From positions 1 to 21,818 of the IMG/VR virus record IMGVR_UViG_3300010370_003006: DNA of 21,818 bases; one strand, 5' to 3'. This document shows, in pieces, positions 1 to 6,347 of the stretch. The stretch is from a virus. The notes under the pieces are model-generated. The model searched no databases. It was not told the DNA's origin and saw nothing but the letters and a program-made list of their open reading frames with translations. Made by a program: the position numbers and the translations under genes. How positions within the stretch are numbered: position 1 is the first letter of the stretch; each line of letters opens with the position of its first letter.

Positions 1-687
1 ACCTTGTAATCCATCAATTTTTAAACGATCTGAGTAGTTTAAGTAAAGCTTCCAGGTCCACTCGGCATCCAAGGCTGAGTATTTAGCAACCTCATCAAAG
101 CTGTGAGACTCTACGTGAGCTCCGACTCCCTTAACCATATTGTATTTAAACTCACGCTCAAGACAATCGTCAAGACCTAAACTGTTGCGAACTTGGTTAT
201 CTAGTATAAACGCTGCATTAAGGGTACAGGCGTAAGGCTGTGCAGGTAACTGCCCCAAATACTTTGTAATGCTTTGTAGATCAAACTTTAAGTTATGACC
301 GACTTTAATCTTGTCACTTAAAAATAATGGTTTCAATGCTGAAAAGACTTCAGCTGGAGTTAATTGCTTGGGTGGTTCACTAAAGATGCGCTTAGCCTTA
401 CGTTCATCTTTACTGTAATCGATGGGACGAAGCTCTAGTCCTTTAAGCACTCGTGCGTGTGCGGAAGGCAGTAGTGGATATTCAACACGCAAAAAATCTC
501 CGTTGGGATGTCCCATAGGTATGACATCTACTCTGTCATGTGTTGCTAAAGATATCCATACAACAACGTTTTGTCGTGGATCCCCTCTGTGATCGCCCAT
601 GCTTTCGACGTCAAATGCAAAAGCATCTACTTGTTCATAGGCTGAAACTAATTCTTGTAACTGTTTAGTGGTCGTAATAATATTCAT
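1..687 (-). CDS. DNA polymerase family A, N-terminal 3'-5' exonuclease part (cut by the left edge)
   Basis: The frame opens with ATG at 687-685 and stays open for 229 codons to base 1, so the C-terminal part lies outside the window. The three motifs of the DnaQ-like proofreading exonuclease are visible in order: Exo I FDVE (D26, E28), Exo II GHNLKFD (N132, D136) and Exo III YSALD (Y203, D207). This is the exonuclease domain found at the N-terminus of phage family A DNA polymerases; the polymerase domain itself is not seen. A Shine-Dalgarno AGGAG sits around 693-697. The gene follows a putative ssDNA-binding protein across a gap of about 80 bases that holds a strong hairpin. It would be the replicative polymerase of the phage. 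A stand-alone exonuclease cannot be excluded because the end is missing, but the size and replisome context favour a polymerase. Confidence 0.85.
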   Translation of the reverse strand, partial: MNIITTTKQLQELVSAYEQVDAFAFDVESMGDHRGDPRQNVVVWISLATHDRVDVIPMGHPNGDFLRVEYPLLPSAHARVLKGLELRPIDYSKDERKAKRIFSEPPKQLTPAEVFSALKPLFLSDKIKVGHNLKFDLQSITKYLGQLPAQPYACTLNAAFILDNQVRNSLGLDDCLEREFKYNMVKGVGAHVESHSFDEVAKYSALDAEWTWKLYLNYSDRLKIDGLQG

Positions 688-704
688 GGGTCTCCTGTTT
701 AAGT

Positions 705-754
705 GTTAGGAGCCGGGGAAGAGAAAGGAGGTTAAACAAAACCCGGCTCCTAAC
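705..754 (-). promoter_or_regulatory. 13-bp hairpin in the DNA polymerase leader with anti-SD loop
   Basis: Bases 705-717 and 742-754 are perfectly complementary (13 bp) around a 24-base loop. On the transcribed minus strand the loop contains ACCTCCTTTCT, the same sequence as the 3' tail of actinobacterial 16S rRNA, and the 3' arm contains CTCCT. No U-tract follows the stem in either direction, so an intrinsic terminator is unlikely. The structure ends 17 bases before the polymerase start codon. A translational operator is an inference; T4 gp43 is known to repress its own mRNA through a leader hairpin. Confidence 0.6.
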
Positions 755-766
755 AACGATGATTGG

Positions 767-1477
767 TTATGCCTGTCCAGCTAGTTCTCGAGCTACCTCT
801 TCCAACTCGGACTTACTCGGGATGTAGAGGGCATCCGGGCCAAGTGGCTTGAGGGGTTTAATTAGCTCTGCAGCTGCGACAGGGTCGATGTCCCAGTCAT
901 CAGCAAGATCGCGCTCTTTAACAGGAGTAATAGAGTACGCGGTCTTGGTTCCAGTACCAGACTTGCTCACTGCCCAGTAAAGATCTGAGCGGTCAAGTGG
1001 TCCAGTCTTTTTATCCATGTGCAACTTCTCAAGTTGTCCACATAGACGAACGCCAACAATCATCAACTGAAGTTGTGGTTCTTCTTCAGATAGATTTAGA
1101 ACAGTAAAAGCAAACTTCTGTGAAGGTACGCTTCCTACTGCGATTAATGGATCTCCTTCTCCAATACTAATGAATGATTTTTTTCCTTGACGATTTACCC
1201 AATGCTGCATAAAAGTCATTGGCTCTCCAGAAATAAATTTGATTAGCTTAACGTCTTCTTCAAATCTAAAATCAGTAGCGTACTTCTGATTAGATTTAGC
1301 TACTGCTTTCTTTGCAGCAGCCCAACCACTTTGGATTGAAGAAGAGCGATTAGTTGTATCGTTTTCATCTTCTTGGGTAAAAATTTCCTCCAGCTCAGAT
1401 GCTGAAGGTGTGTGAGGTTGTGCGTCAACATAACTGTCTAAGTTAGGTGTTTCTGTCTTTTCAATTCGAATACCCAT
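767..1477 (-). CDS. putative single-stranded DNA-binding protein
   Basis: 236 residues, ATG start with AAAGGAG about 10 bases upstream. The first 60 residues are polar and acidic. Residues about 68-130 form a beta-rich core that begins with a run of the type VKLIKFISGEP followed by a QHW segment. Residues about 159-200 hold GPLDRSDLYWAVSKSGTG and a TAYSITPVKERDLADDW stretch. This layout resembles the ssDNA-binding (gp32/SSB-like) proteins annotated in many actinophages, where a core of this type is followed by a GPLTxR..W..SRTG segment and an acidic end. The zinc-binding cysteines of some relatives are absent; only one Cys is present. It lies directly upstream of DNA polymerase, which fits a coating protein of the replisome. 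The assignment rests on remembered family pattern, not on a search. Confidence 0.55.
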   Translation of the reverse strand: MGIRIEKTETPNLDSYVDAQPHTPSASELEEIFTQEDENDTTNRSSSIQSGWAAAKKAVAKSNQKYATDFRFEEDVKLIKFISGEPMTFMQHWVNRQGKKSFISIGEGDPLIAVGSVPSQKFAFTVLNLSEEEPQLQLMIVGVRLCGQLEKLHMDKKTGPLDRSDLYWAVSKSGTGTKTAYSITPVKERDLADDWDIDPVAAAELIKPLKPLGPDALYIPSKSELEEVARELAGQA

Positions 1478-1492
1478 TCTGGGGTACTCCTT

Positions 1493-1522
1493 TCATAGGA
1501 TCATAGGATCATTGGTCATAGG
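1493..1522 (-). repeat. short tandem repeat (four units, 7-8 bp) with serial ATGA motifs
   Basis: The plus strand reads TCATAGGA twice, then TCATTGG and TCATAGG, four degenerate units in a row between the MerR-like gene and the SSB-like gene. On the transcribed strand this gives four ATGA motifs spaced 7, 8 and 8 bases, ending just before the AAAGGAG ribosome binding site of the SSB-like gene. Confidence 0.6.
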
Positions 1523-1528
1523 TCAAAT

Positions 1529-1999
1529 TCAAGAAACGGCTGTTTCTTGAGAGTGAATCTTACTCCATTTTTCCATCAACTCAATTGATAGATCTGGATA
1601 TCGATTCCAATCAACCCGAGGGGCTCCTAAGAGCTCTCTAGATTGAAAGCTTTCAATGGTGGTTTCAATAATTGCTCTGCTGTACATCCGCCATCCTGGC
1701 TTCTTTACACCATCTACAATCACTGACTTAAGTCTATAGGGTGCACGAGGTATGTACCCCTTACGTTCCCACAACCTAAGCGTAACCAGCGGTCTGTTTA
1801 GCGCCAGGGACAGAGCCCCGGCACTGAACAATTCTATACTCTTTCCGTTAGGAAGAGTCTTCAGTTGGGGCTCTGAATCCCAGGCAGTAGACAGCTGTTT
1901 TACAGGTTTAGCGTTAGGGTTTGGTTCCCGACGCTTACGTTTTGATCCCGGATAGTAATCGTCCAGGTCACTAAACAGTTTGTCTACTTCGTCGCTCAT
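1529..1999 (-). CDS. MerR-like helix-turn-helix DNA-binding protein
   Basis: 156 residues. Residues about 56-90 read like the winged HTH of MerR proteins and excisionases: FSAGALSLALNRPLVTLRLWERKGYIPRA, with the TLRLWERKG core near 73-81, followed by a putative wing and a second helix up to about residue 120. Residues 19-26 are a basic patch (SKRKRREP). The start overlaps the upstream stop as ATGA (1996-1999), so it is probably co-translated with the coiled-coil protein. It sits among replication genes between Hsp20 and SSB, so it may regulate transcription or act in DNA processing; its target is not visible. No effector domain of classical MerR regulators is present. Confidence 0.6.
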   Translation of the reverse strand: MSDEVDKLFSDLDDYYPGSKRKRREPNPNAKPVKQLSTAWDSEPQLKTLPNGKSIELFSAGALSLALNRPLVTLRLWERKGYIPRAPYRLKSVIVDGVKKPGWRMYSRAIIETTIESFQSRELLGAPRVDWNRYPDLSIELMEKWSKIHSQETAVS

Positions 2000-2433
2000 G
2001 ATTTACTTGTAATAAACGCCCACGTAATTTTCTTTGGAAACATAGCGTCCACATCTTCCTCTGTGAGTTTTCCCTCATAGAGTGCAGCCATAACCTCATC
2101 CTCAGCAACTGTTGGGATAGGCTTGATACAGCGATCTGCTAATCCTTTTTGAGTAAGAATTAGAATTGCTGCATCCATATCAAGACTTTGTGAAACTCTG
2201 CGTTCCCGCTTAAGAGATACAACGCCATCTACTTCTTCTGGAAGAGGAAGCCAAACGTGTCCCTTATCGTCTGTCTCACCTTGTTTGTCTACAAGATCTG
2301 AAAGCTCCGTTTTAAGTACGCTCTGCTCTTTAGTCAGATCATCAATCCGACGCTTTAGATTTACGTATTGTTTTACCGTTCCTAGTAAACCTTTGGGGGA
2401 TACGTCACGTGATGGTTTTTCTACTGTTGCCAT
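1996..2433 (-). CDS. unknown protein with N-terminal coiled coil
   Basis: 145 residues from an ATG with AAGGAGGG a few bases upstream. Residues about 20-52 are a charged heptad-like stretch (LKRRIDDLTKEQSVLKTEL) that should form a coiled coil. The middle is a small beta-rich segment (GHVWLPLPEE, VSLKRERR), and the C-terminal half is helical and acidic with EGKLTEEDVDAMFP. I do not recognise the family. The gene lies 17 bases after the hsp20 stop region and overlaps the next gene by ATGA, so it belongs to the same transcription unit. Similar small coiled-coil proteins of unknown role occur in phage replication clusters; no function is proposed. Confidence 0.7.
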   Translation of the reverse strand: MATVEKPSRDVSPKGLLGTVKQYVNLKRRIDDLTKEQSVLKTELSDLVDKQGETDDKGHVWLPLPEEVDGVVSLKRERRVSQSLDMDAAILILTQKGLADRCIKPIPTVAEDEVMAALYEGKLTEEDVDAMFPKKITWAFITSKS

Positions 2434-2450
2434 GTGCCCTCCTTGTTTGG

Positions 2451-2942
2451 CTATTTAATTTGGATAGATTTTGCTTTCTTATCCTCTGGCAATTCCTGTT
2501 CCAATGTAATACGAAGCATACCATCTTTAAGCTCAGCGCTTTTAATTTTGACATACTCTTGTAATACAAAGTCCTGTTCAAAATCTCTGGCTGCGATTCC
2601 GCGGTAAACCGCAGCTTCTGGCTCAGAGGTTTTTTCTCCAGACACCGTAAGAATATTCTCTTTTACGGTAAGTTGCAAATCTTCTTTTGTGAAGCCTGCC
2701 ACAGCTAACTCTAGAGTGTAGGTTTCCCCCTGTTTATAAAGGTTATAGGGAGGATAGGTAGTGGTTTTTACCTCTTTACTGATCTCCTTTAAAGTTTCAA
2801 ACAGGGGATCAAAGCCAATTGCCCAACGATTAATGTTGGGGAAAAGGGTTGAGAGGGTTGGTGGCATAGATGCCGGTAGTTTTGGTCTTGGCGTTTCCCA
2901 ATCTTTTGGGCGCCAGTCTTTTCCATTTGGGGTTGGGTACAT
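2451..2942 (-). CDS. small heat shock protein, Hsp20/alpha-crystallin family
   Basis: 163 residues. After a Pro-rich N-terminal arm of about 55 residues comes an alpha-crystallin domain from about residue 60 to 155: YNLYKQGETYTLELAVAGF, the EDLQLTVKENILTVSGEK strand pair typical of IbpA-like proteins, a flexible YRGIAARDFEQDF loop and the final GMLRITLEQELPE strand. The C-terminal IQIK resembles the I-x-I tail used for oligomer contacts. Small heat shock proteins hold partly unfolded proteins in solution without ATP; homologues are common in T4-like cyanophages and other aquatic phages. The Shine-Dalgarno AAGGAG lies in a short hairpin, and a TATAAT box lies about 60 bases upstream, so it may be made from its own promoter. 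Confidence 0.93.
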   Translation of the reverse strand: MYPTPNGKDWRPKDWETPRPKLPASMPPTLSTLFPNINRWAIGFDPLFETLKEISKEVKTTTYPPYNLYKQGETYTLELAVAGFTKEDLQLTVKENILTVSGEKTSEPEAAVYRGIAARDFEQDFVLQEYVKIKSAELKDGMLRITLEQELPEDKKAKSIQIK

Positions 2943-2964
2943 AGTTCTCTCCTTAGACGAGACT
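2943..2964 (-). promoter_or_regulatory. hsp20 Shine-Dalgarno hairpin (possible RNA thermometer)
   Basis: On the transcribed strand, AGTCTC (2964-2959) pairs with GAGAACT (2949-2943) leaving one bulged A, and the 9-base loop plus stem contain the AAGGAG ribosome binding site next to the start codon. Small leader hairpins that hide the SD are known RNA thermometers of bacterial hsp20 genes (ROSE, fourU). The stem has only 6 bp, so this is a candidate only. Confidence 0.35.
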
Positions 2965-2970
2965 AGTTAA

Positions 2971-2991
2971 AGACCCCCGTTCGGCGGGTCT
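2971..2991 (-). terminator. GC-rich hairpin in the hsp20 leader (weak terminator or structured 5' UTR)
   Basis: AGACCC pairs with GGGTCT, continued by CC/GG past one bulged base, with a GAAC tetraloop. On the minus strand the stem is followed by TCTTTAAC, a short and imperfect U-tract. It may be a weak terminator after the ribbon-helix-helix gene or an attenuator downstream of the TATAAT box. Confidence 0.4.
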
Positions 2992-3003
2992 AGGTGTGTA
3001 ACA

Positions 3004-3009
3004 ATTATA
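3004..3009 (-). promoter_or_regulatory. candidate -10 box (TATAAT) upstream of hsp20
   Basis: A perfect TATAAT lies on the minus strand just after the ribbon-helix-helix stop codon and 61 bases before the hsp20 start. No good TTGACA-like -35 is found at 16-18 bases upstream and no extended -10 TG is present, so only the -10 match supports it. Confidence 0.4.
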
Positions 3010-3018
3010 GCGTAAAGA

Positions 3019-3162
3019 TTATTCCGCTATGTATTTTTTGAGGGCTTCGATAATAACCTGAGTTACGGTCGTTCCCTCAATAGCTGCTTTTTCTTTTACA
3101 GCAGCCCAAAGCTCATTAGAGACACGTATAGTACGCGTCGGAGTCTTAGGCGAATTAGGCAT
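3019..3162 (-). CDS. ribbon-helix-helix DNA-binding protein
   Basis: A 47-residue protein starting at ATG 3162-3160 and ending with TAA at 3021-3019. Residues 9-15 (TRTIRVS) form the N-terminal beta ribbon. NELWAAVKEKAAIEG is helix A, the TTVTQ turn follows, and VIIEALKKYIAE is helix B, the standard CopG/Arc-type layout and length. Such proteins dimerise and bind short inverted repeats, often in their own promoter. No clear SD precedes it; its start lies nine bases after the helicase stop codon and in the same reading frame, so it probably depends on ribosomes finishing the helicase. It sits immediately upstream of the hsp20 promoter candidate and could control it. Confidence 0.8.
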   Translation of the reverse strand: MPNSPKTPTRTIRVSNELWAAVKEKAAIEGTTVTQVIIEALKKYIAE

Positions 3163-3171
3163 AGTAATATG

Positions 3172-4734
3172 TTACAGGGAAACATTTTGTAAGAACCCCC
3201 TAAGTGAACCCACAGTCAACTTAATTCCGCCCTGTGAATCTATACCCTCTCCATCTACAACAGCGCCAGCTACTGCTAATTTTTGATCTAGCATTGCATG
3301 CTGTCGTTCTTCTACCGACCCCTCCATTAGTAAATCCTGTATGACTATAGATCCCCATTCGCTGGATGCTCTTCGGATTCGTCCATTACGTTGAAGTGCG
3401 AGTCCGGCATTCCACGGAAGATCGTAGTTAATAAGAAGATTAGCTTGAGGTAGATCCACACCATAACCCCCAGCATCAGAGCTGACAAGGATCCTAACTT
3501 CAGGATCTGTTTGAAACTTAACTTTTGCTTCTTCTTTTTGTTTAGCATTCATTTCTCCTGTATACGGTGCACTAGCCCAATCCATTATAAACTCATCGCG
3601 TATTAAATTTACCATGTGCACATAGCTGGTAAAAATAACAACTTTGTTGCCTTCGTACTCTGATAAAAAGTTATTAACGTATTCTTTTAAAGCAGATAAT
3701 TTTGGCGACTTAGTCACTGAATCTAGACGACCGCTGTTCTTTAGCTCTTCAGCATACGCAGAGGATTTGGCAGACTTTCTAAGTAGATCTGGGTGGTCGC
3801 AAAGCATTCTAAGTGCAGTAAGTTTAGACATAATTTTACCACGCATAGCGTCGGCACCATCAAAGTTTTCTCCCTGACCATAGTGTGCAAAAATATCAAA
3901 TGATGCACCGTAGGAGTCTAAAGCCTCTTCTAAATCATTTAATAGTTCATAAACTATAGACTGATATAGCTTCTTACCGGCTGAATCAAAAGCTACAAGG
4001 ATAGGTTCGGCATTAATAGTTTCTGGCAAGAAGGGGGCTACATCAGGATCGCTTTGACGTTTACGTACGCAAGCTTCCATAAGAGTTTTGTTAAGTACGG
4101 GAAGATTTCTGTATCTCTCTACGCCACCAAACCTATTTCTAACAATAAATGTTTGGTCAAATAAATCAAAACGACCTAGAACACTTTTGTCTACAAACTG
4201 CATTATGCTATACAGCTCTTCAGGCTTTCCATTTTCTACTGGGGTACCTGTAAGGGCAAACTTATAGTCGCTACTTAATTTCTTTATGTATTTAGATCGT
4301 TTTGATCTAAAGCTTTTAATTGCGGTTGCTTCGTCACAGACAATGAATCCTGTAGGGAGTTGTCGTACATACTCCCAGTCGTTAACAACTTGCTCGTAGT
4401 TAAGAATGACGTAATCCACCAACGAATGGCCCCAGTCGATGGCTTCCGCATACTGCTCTGCTCTTTGCTTTGGCGTTCCATCAATGACCAAAGGGTTTGA
4501 AGATCCATCGGTAAACTTCCTTATCTGTTCTGCCCACTGATATTTAAGGCTGGAGAGACAAATTATAATCCCCGGCTCACGTACGGAACCGCTGTCCATC
4601 AGCTGTTCTAGCGCAGCGATTGTTAATACTGTTTTCCCCAGCCCTAAGTCATAAGCAACCAGCATCTTGCCCCGCTGAGTCATAGCTTCAACGGCTTCTG
4701 GTTGAAACGGGAGTAACGTGCCTGTAAATGTCAT
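3172..4734 (-). CDS. SNF2-type superfamily 2 DNA helicase/ATPase
   Basis: 520 residues with the full set of SF2 helicase motifs. Motif I is DLGLGKT (29-35), motif II DEAT (134-137), motif III LTGTP (161-165). The second RecA-like domain starts near 363 (VVIFTSY), motif V is SSDAGGYGVDL (418-428) and motif VI QRNGRIRR (448-455). GLGKT, DEAT and QRxGRIxR are typical of the SNF2/Rad54 branch, and the length fits compact phage members. Such enzymes move along double-stranded DNA and remodel protein-DNA complexes or branched DNA; in phages they are linked to replication fork or recombination functions. The start overlaps the primase stop as ATGA, indicating co-translation with the replication genes. 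Confidence 0.92.
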   Translation of the reverse strand: MTFTGTLLPFQPEAVEAMTQRGKMLVAYDLGLGKTVLTIAALEQLMDSGSVREPGIIICLSSLKYQWAEQIRKFTDGSSNPLVIDGTPKQRAEQYAEAIDWGHSLVDYVILNYEQVVNDWEYVRQLPTGFIVCDEATAIKSFRSKRSKYIKKLSSDYKFALTGTPVENGKPEELYSIMQFVDKSVLGRFDLFDQTFIVRNRFGGVERYRNLPVLNKTLMEACVRKRQSDPDVAPFLPETINAEPILVAFDSAGKKLYQSIVYELLNDLEEALDSYGASFDIFAHYGQGENFDGADAMRGKIMSKLTALRMLCDHPDLLRKSAKSSAYAEELKNSGRLDSVTKSPKLSALKEYVNNFLSEYEGNKVVIFTSYVHMVNLIRDEFIMDWASAPYTGEMNAKQKEEAKVKFQTDPEVRILVSSDAGGYGVDLPQANLLINYDLPWNAGLALQRNGRIRRASSEWGSIVIQDLLMEGSVEERQHAMLDQKLAVAGAVVDGEGIDSQGGIKLTVGSLRGFLQNVSL

Positions 4735-5708
4735 GCGTATATGGCCTCTACCCCGAATACGAAATGTTTGGCATTATTAATGCCACTCTGAACTTCTTCT
4801 AAAGTCATATCCCCTATATCTTTCTTGCCGCTATCACCGTAAGCAAAAAAGGAACACTCCATTCCTAATGACCGTATTCTAGTAAACATATCGAGGGATG
4901 CTTTCTCACCAGCCGGATCTACTTTGGGATTATCAAATGCAAGGATTAACTTGTCCGCCTGTCGCATAAGATCGATCTGTTCTGAGCTTACAGAAGCTCC
5001 AAAAGTTGAAACACCAGATCCAATTCTCAATGAAGAGAGATATACGGCGTCTAAAGGAGACTCAACTACAATCATAGTTCCGCCCAGCCAAACGTCAAGA
5101 CCAAATAAAGTCTTTGATTTTTGTACGCCGGCAGGACGGTTTCTAAATAGCCTGGAGTTCTGACCCTTTTCTTGCCAACCCATAAGCTTGTTAGTTTTAG
5201 GGTCACGTATGGGGGTAATCCAGGACTCCTGTTTATCATTCCACAAAACACCAAAGTTATAGCAGGCAGTGGCTGTTAGTTTGCGGGCAGCCAAAGCCCA
5301 TTCAGGAGCGCTATTAAATACCGCTAAACGAGCTTCGCTCATCTCTACAGGTCTAGGAAGAGATACGTATGACTCACGCATCTGCTCTACATGCTTAATA
5401 AGTAAATCTAGATCTACTTGGATAGATGCTCTTAGCCAGTCTTTAGCAGCATCAAAATCTAAGCGTCCCCACTCAGTTTTAAGATCAAGTATTTCCGCCA
5501 CCAAAGTTAGTAATGTTCCTTTGTACCCACAGGAAAAGCAGTGGTGGACACCGGTCTCAACATTAATAGACCAGGATGGATTGAAGTCTTCTCTGCCGGT
5601 ACGTTCCAAGTGCATAGGGCACCAGCCAGTAAGTTCATCACGATGCTGAGCTTTGTGGTCTAACCCTAAACGAAGTAGGGCTTGTTCTACATCCCCTTCT
5701 CTATACAT
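4731..5708 (-). CDS. DNA primase (CHC2 zinc finger and Toprim domains)
   Basis: 325 residues counted from ATG 5708, chosen over an upstream TTG at 5729 because GGGAAGG precedes it. The N-terminal CHC2-type zinc finger is CPMH (30-33) and HCFSCG (C57, C60), which binds template. A Toprim domain follows at about 210-290: VVESPLDA with the catalytic acid E216, then ILAFDNPKVDPAG with D259 and D264. In usual DnaG-type enzymes this reads DxD; here two acids are spread by three inserted residues (PKV). The protein would synthesise RNA primers for the DnaB-like helicase encoded nearby. The start overlaps the upstream small gene by 8 bases. It ends in the helicase start by ATGA. Confidence 0.92.
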   Translation of the reverse strand: MYREGDVEQALLRLGLDHKAQHRDELTGWCPMHLERTGREDFNPSWSINVETGVHHCFSCGYKGTLLTLVAEILDLKTEWGRLDFDAAKDWLRASIQVDLDLLIKHVEQMRESYVSLPRPVEMSEARLAVFNSAPEWALAARKLTATACYNFGVLWNDKQESWITPIRDPKTNKLMGWQEKGQNSRLFRNRPAGVQKSKTLFGLDVWLGGTMIVVESPLDAVYLSSLRIGSGVSTFGASVSSEQIDLMRQADKLILAFDNPKVDPAGEKASLDMFTRIRSLGMECSFFAYGDSGKKDIGDMTLEEVQSGINNAKHFVFGVEAIYA

Positions 5709-5937
5709 TACGGCCTTCCCACTCTTCAACGCTCCACTCTTTATGGCAATGCATGCAGTAATAATGATCTACTGGAGACAAGTAATCGTCTGTAAGTAGA
5801 ACTCCTGCTACTAACCCGTGATTACCACGCCTACACTTAACTGTGTAGATATAGTTTCTAATTCTCCACAGACCTGTGTTGAACTCTACAAAGCTTATTG
5901 CTCGCTTAAACAGATATTTAAATCTCCACACGATCAA
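5701..5937 (-). CDS. small Cys/His-rich protein, putative zinc binding
   Basis: 78 residues from a TTG at 5937; a GTG at 5931 or a CTG at 5913 (preceded by GGAG) are alternatives and none is convincing. The N-terminal third is basic and aromatic. Residues 35-65 carry CRRGNH (C35, H40) and YYCMHCHKEW (C61, C64, H65), which could form one zinc site. It overlaps the preceding gene by 20 bases and the primase start by 8 bases, a dense arrangement that supports translation here. I do not recognise the family; short proteins with this C..H..CxxC plan are frequent in phages and mostly unstudied. Adjacent position suggests a role with replication or transcription, but that is a guess. Confidence 0.6.
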   Translation of the reverse strand: MIVWRFKYLFKRAISFVEFNTGLWRIRNYIYTVKCRRGNHGLVAGVLLTDDYLSPVDHYYCMHCHKEWSVEEWEGRNV

Positions 5938-6103
5938 TTGGCGTAGGCGCTGTAGCTAATGCTCCGCACTCCGCACACTCCATTTCTAAAAAGTAGAACG
6001 ATATCTCATAGTCATCAAACATGACCTTTAGGTTCCATAACATTGATCCGCAAATACATACGTGTATAGGGTTGTCTTTATCTCTTAAATCAAGTGGTGA
6101 CAC
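5918..6103 (-). CDS. small zinc-ribbon protein
   Basis: 61 residues from GTG at 6103-6101, chosen because a strong GAAGGAGGG lies four bases upstream; a longer reading from GTG 6160 has no comparable signal. Two cysteine pairs, CICG (C16, C18) and CAEC (C43, C46), flank a segment rich in aromatic and acidic residues (KVMFDDYEISFYFLEME). The plan suggests a zinc ribbon. Similar short proteins ending in a Cys-x-x-Cys-Gly and ATAPTPxD tail are met in actinophage genomes, without known function. The start lies inside the end of the WhiB gene in another frame, so the two are translationally coupled. Confidence 0.7.
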   Translation of the reverse strand: MSPLDLRDKDNPIHVCICGSMLWNLKVMFDDYEISFYFLEMECAECGALATAPTPIDRVEI

Positions 6104-6347
6104 GTACCCTCCTTCGACGTAGGGATTTGCGATCCTTAGATGTTGTGCCACCCCACACACCTTCTAACTCTGGGTGGCGTACTGCATACGCAAGGCAATC
6201 AAGGGTAAGCGGACAGTCTTTGCAAATACTTTTAGCTTTAGCTAAATCTGCATATACTCCCTCATCATCCGGAAAGAATAACTCTGGATCTGCATCCTTG
6301 CAGTTCTGCTTGCCGTTAAATGGATGTGTTTCCAAATAGAGATCCAT
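6090..6347 (-). CDS. WhiB-family iron-sulfur transcription factor
   Basis: 85 residues from ATG 6347; an upstream TTG at 6422 would add 25 residues that overlap dnaB and lack family features. The four cluster ligands are C16, C42, C45 and C51, spaced C-x25-C-x2-C-x5-C, followed by the GVWGG turn (63-67) and a basic tail KDRKSLRRRRVR that would contact DNA. ELFFPDD after the first Cys is also typical. WhiB-like proteins carry a 4Fe-4S cluster and act with the main sigma factor; they are restricted to Actinobacteria and their phages, and phage copies such as mycobacteriophage TM4 WhiBTM4 repress host whiB genes. Here it lies inside the replication cluster between dnaB and the primase, overlapping the dnaB end by 32 bases. 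Confidence 0.92.
   Translation of the reverse strand: MDLYLETHPFNGKQNCKDADPELFFPDDEGVYADLAKAKSICKDCPLTLDCLAYAVRHPELEGVWGGTTSKDRKSLRRRRVRVTT

Noticed and set aside
705-754. Intrinsic terminator between SSB-like gene and polymerase
   Set aside because: The stem is strong but no U-tract follows on either strand and the loop is 24 bases long, so a regulatory hairpin is preferred.
3345-3548. 67-codon minus-strand frame that looks like a Lys-rich membrane protein
   Set aside because: Fully contained in another frame of the SNF2 helicase across its motifs IV-VI, without its own SD; an out-of-frame shadow.
5269-5649. 126-codon open frame on the plus strand
   Set aside because: Antisense to the primase; Ser-rich composition is a mirror of the real frame and no start signal is seen.
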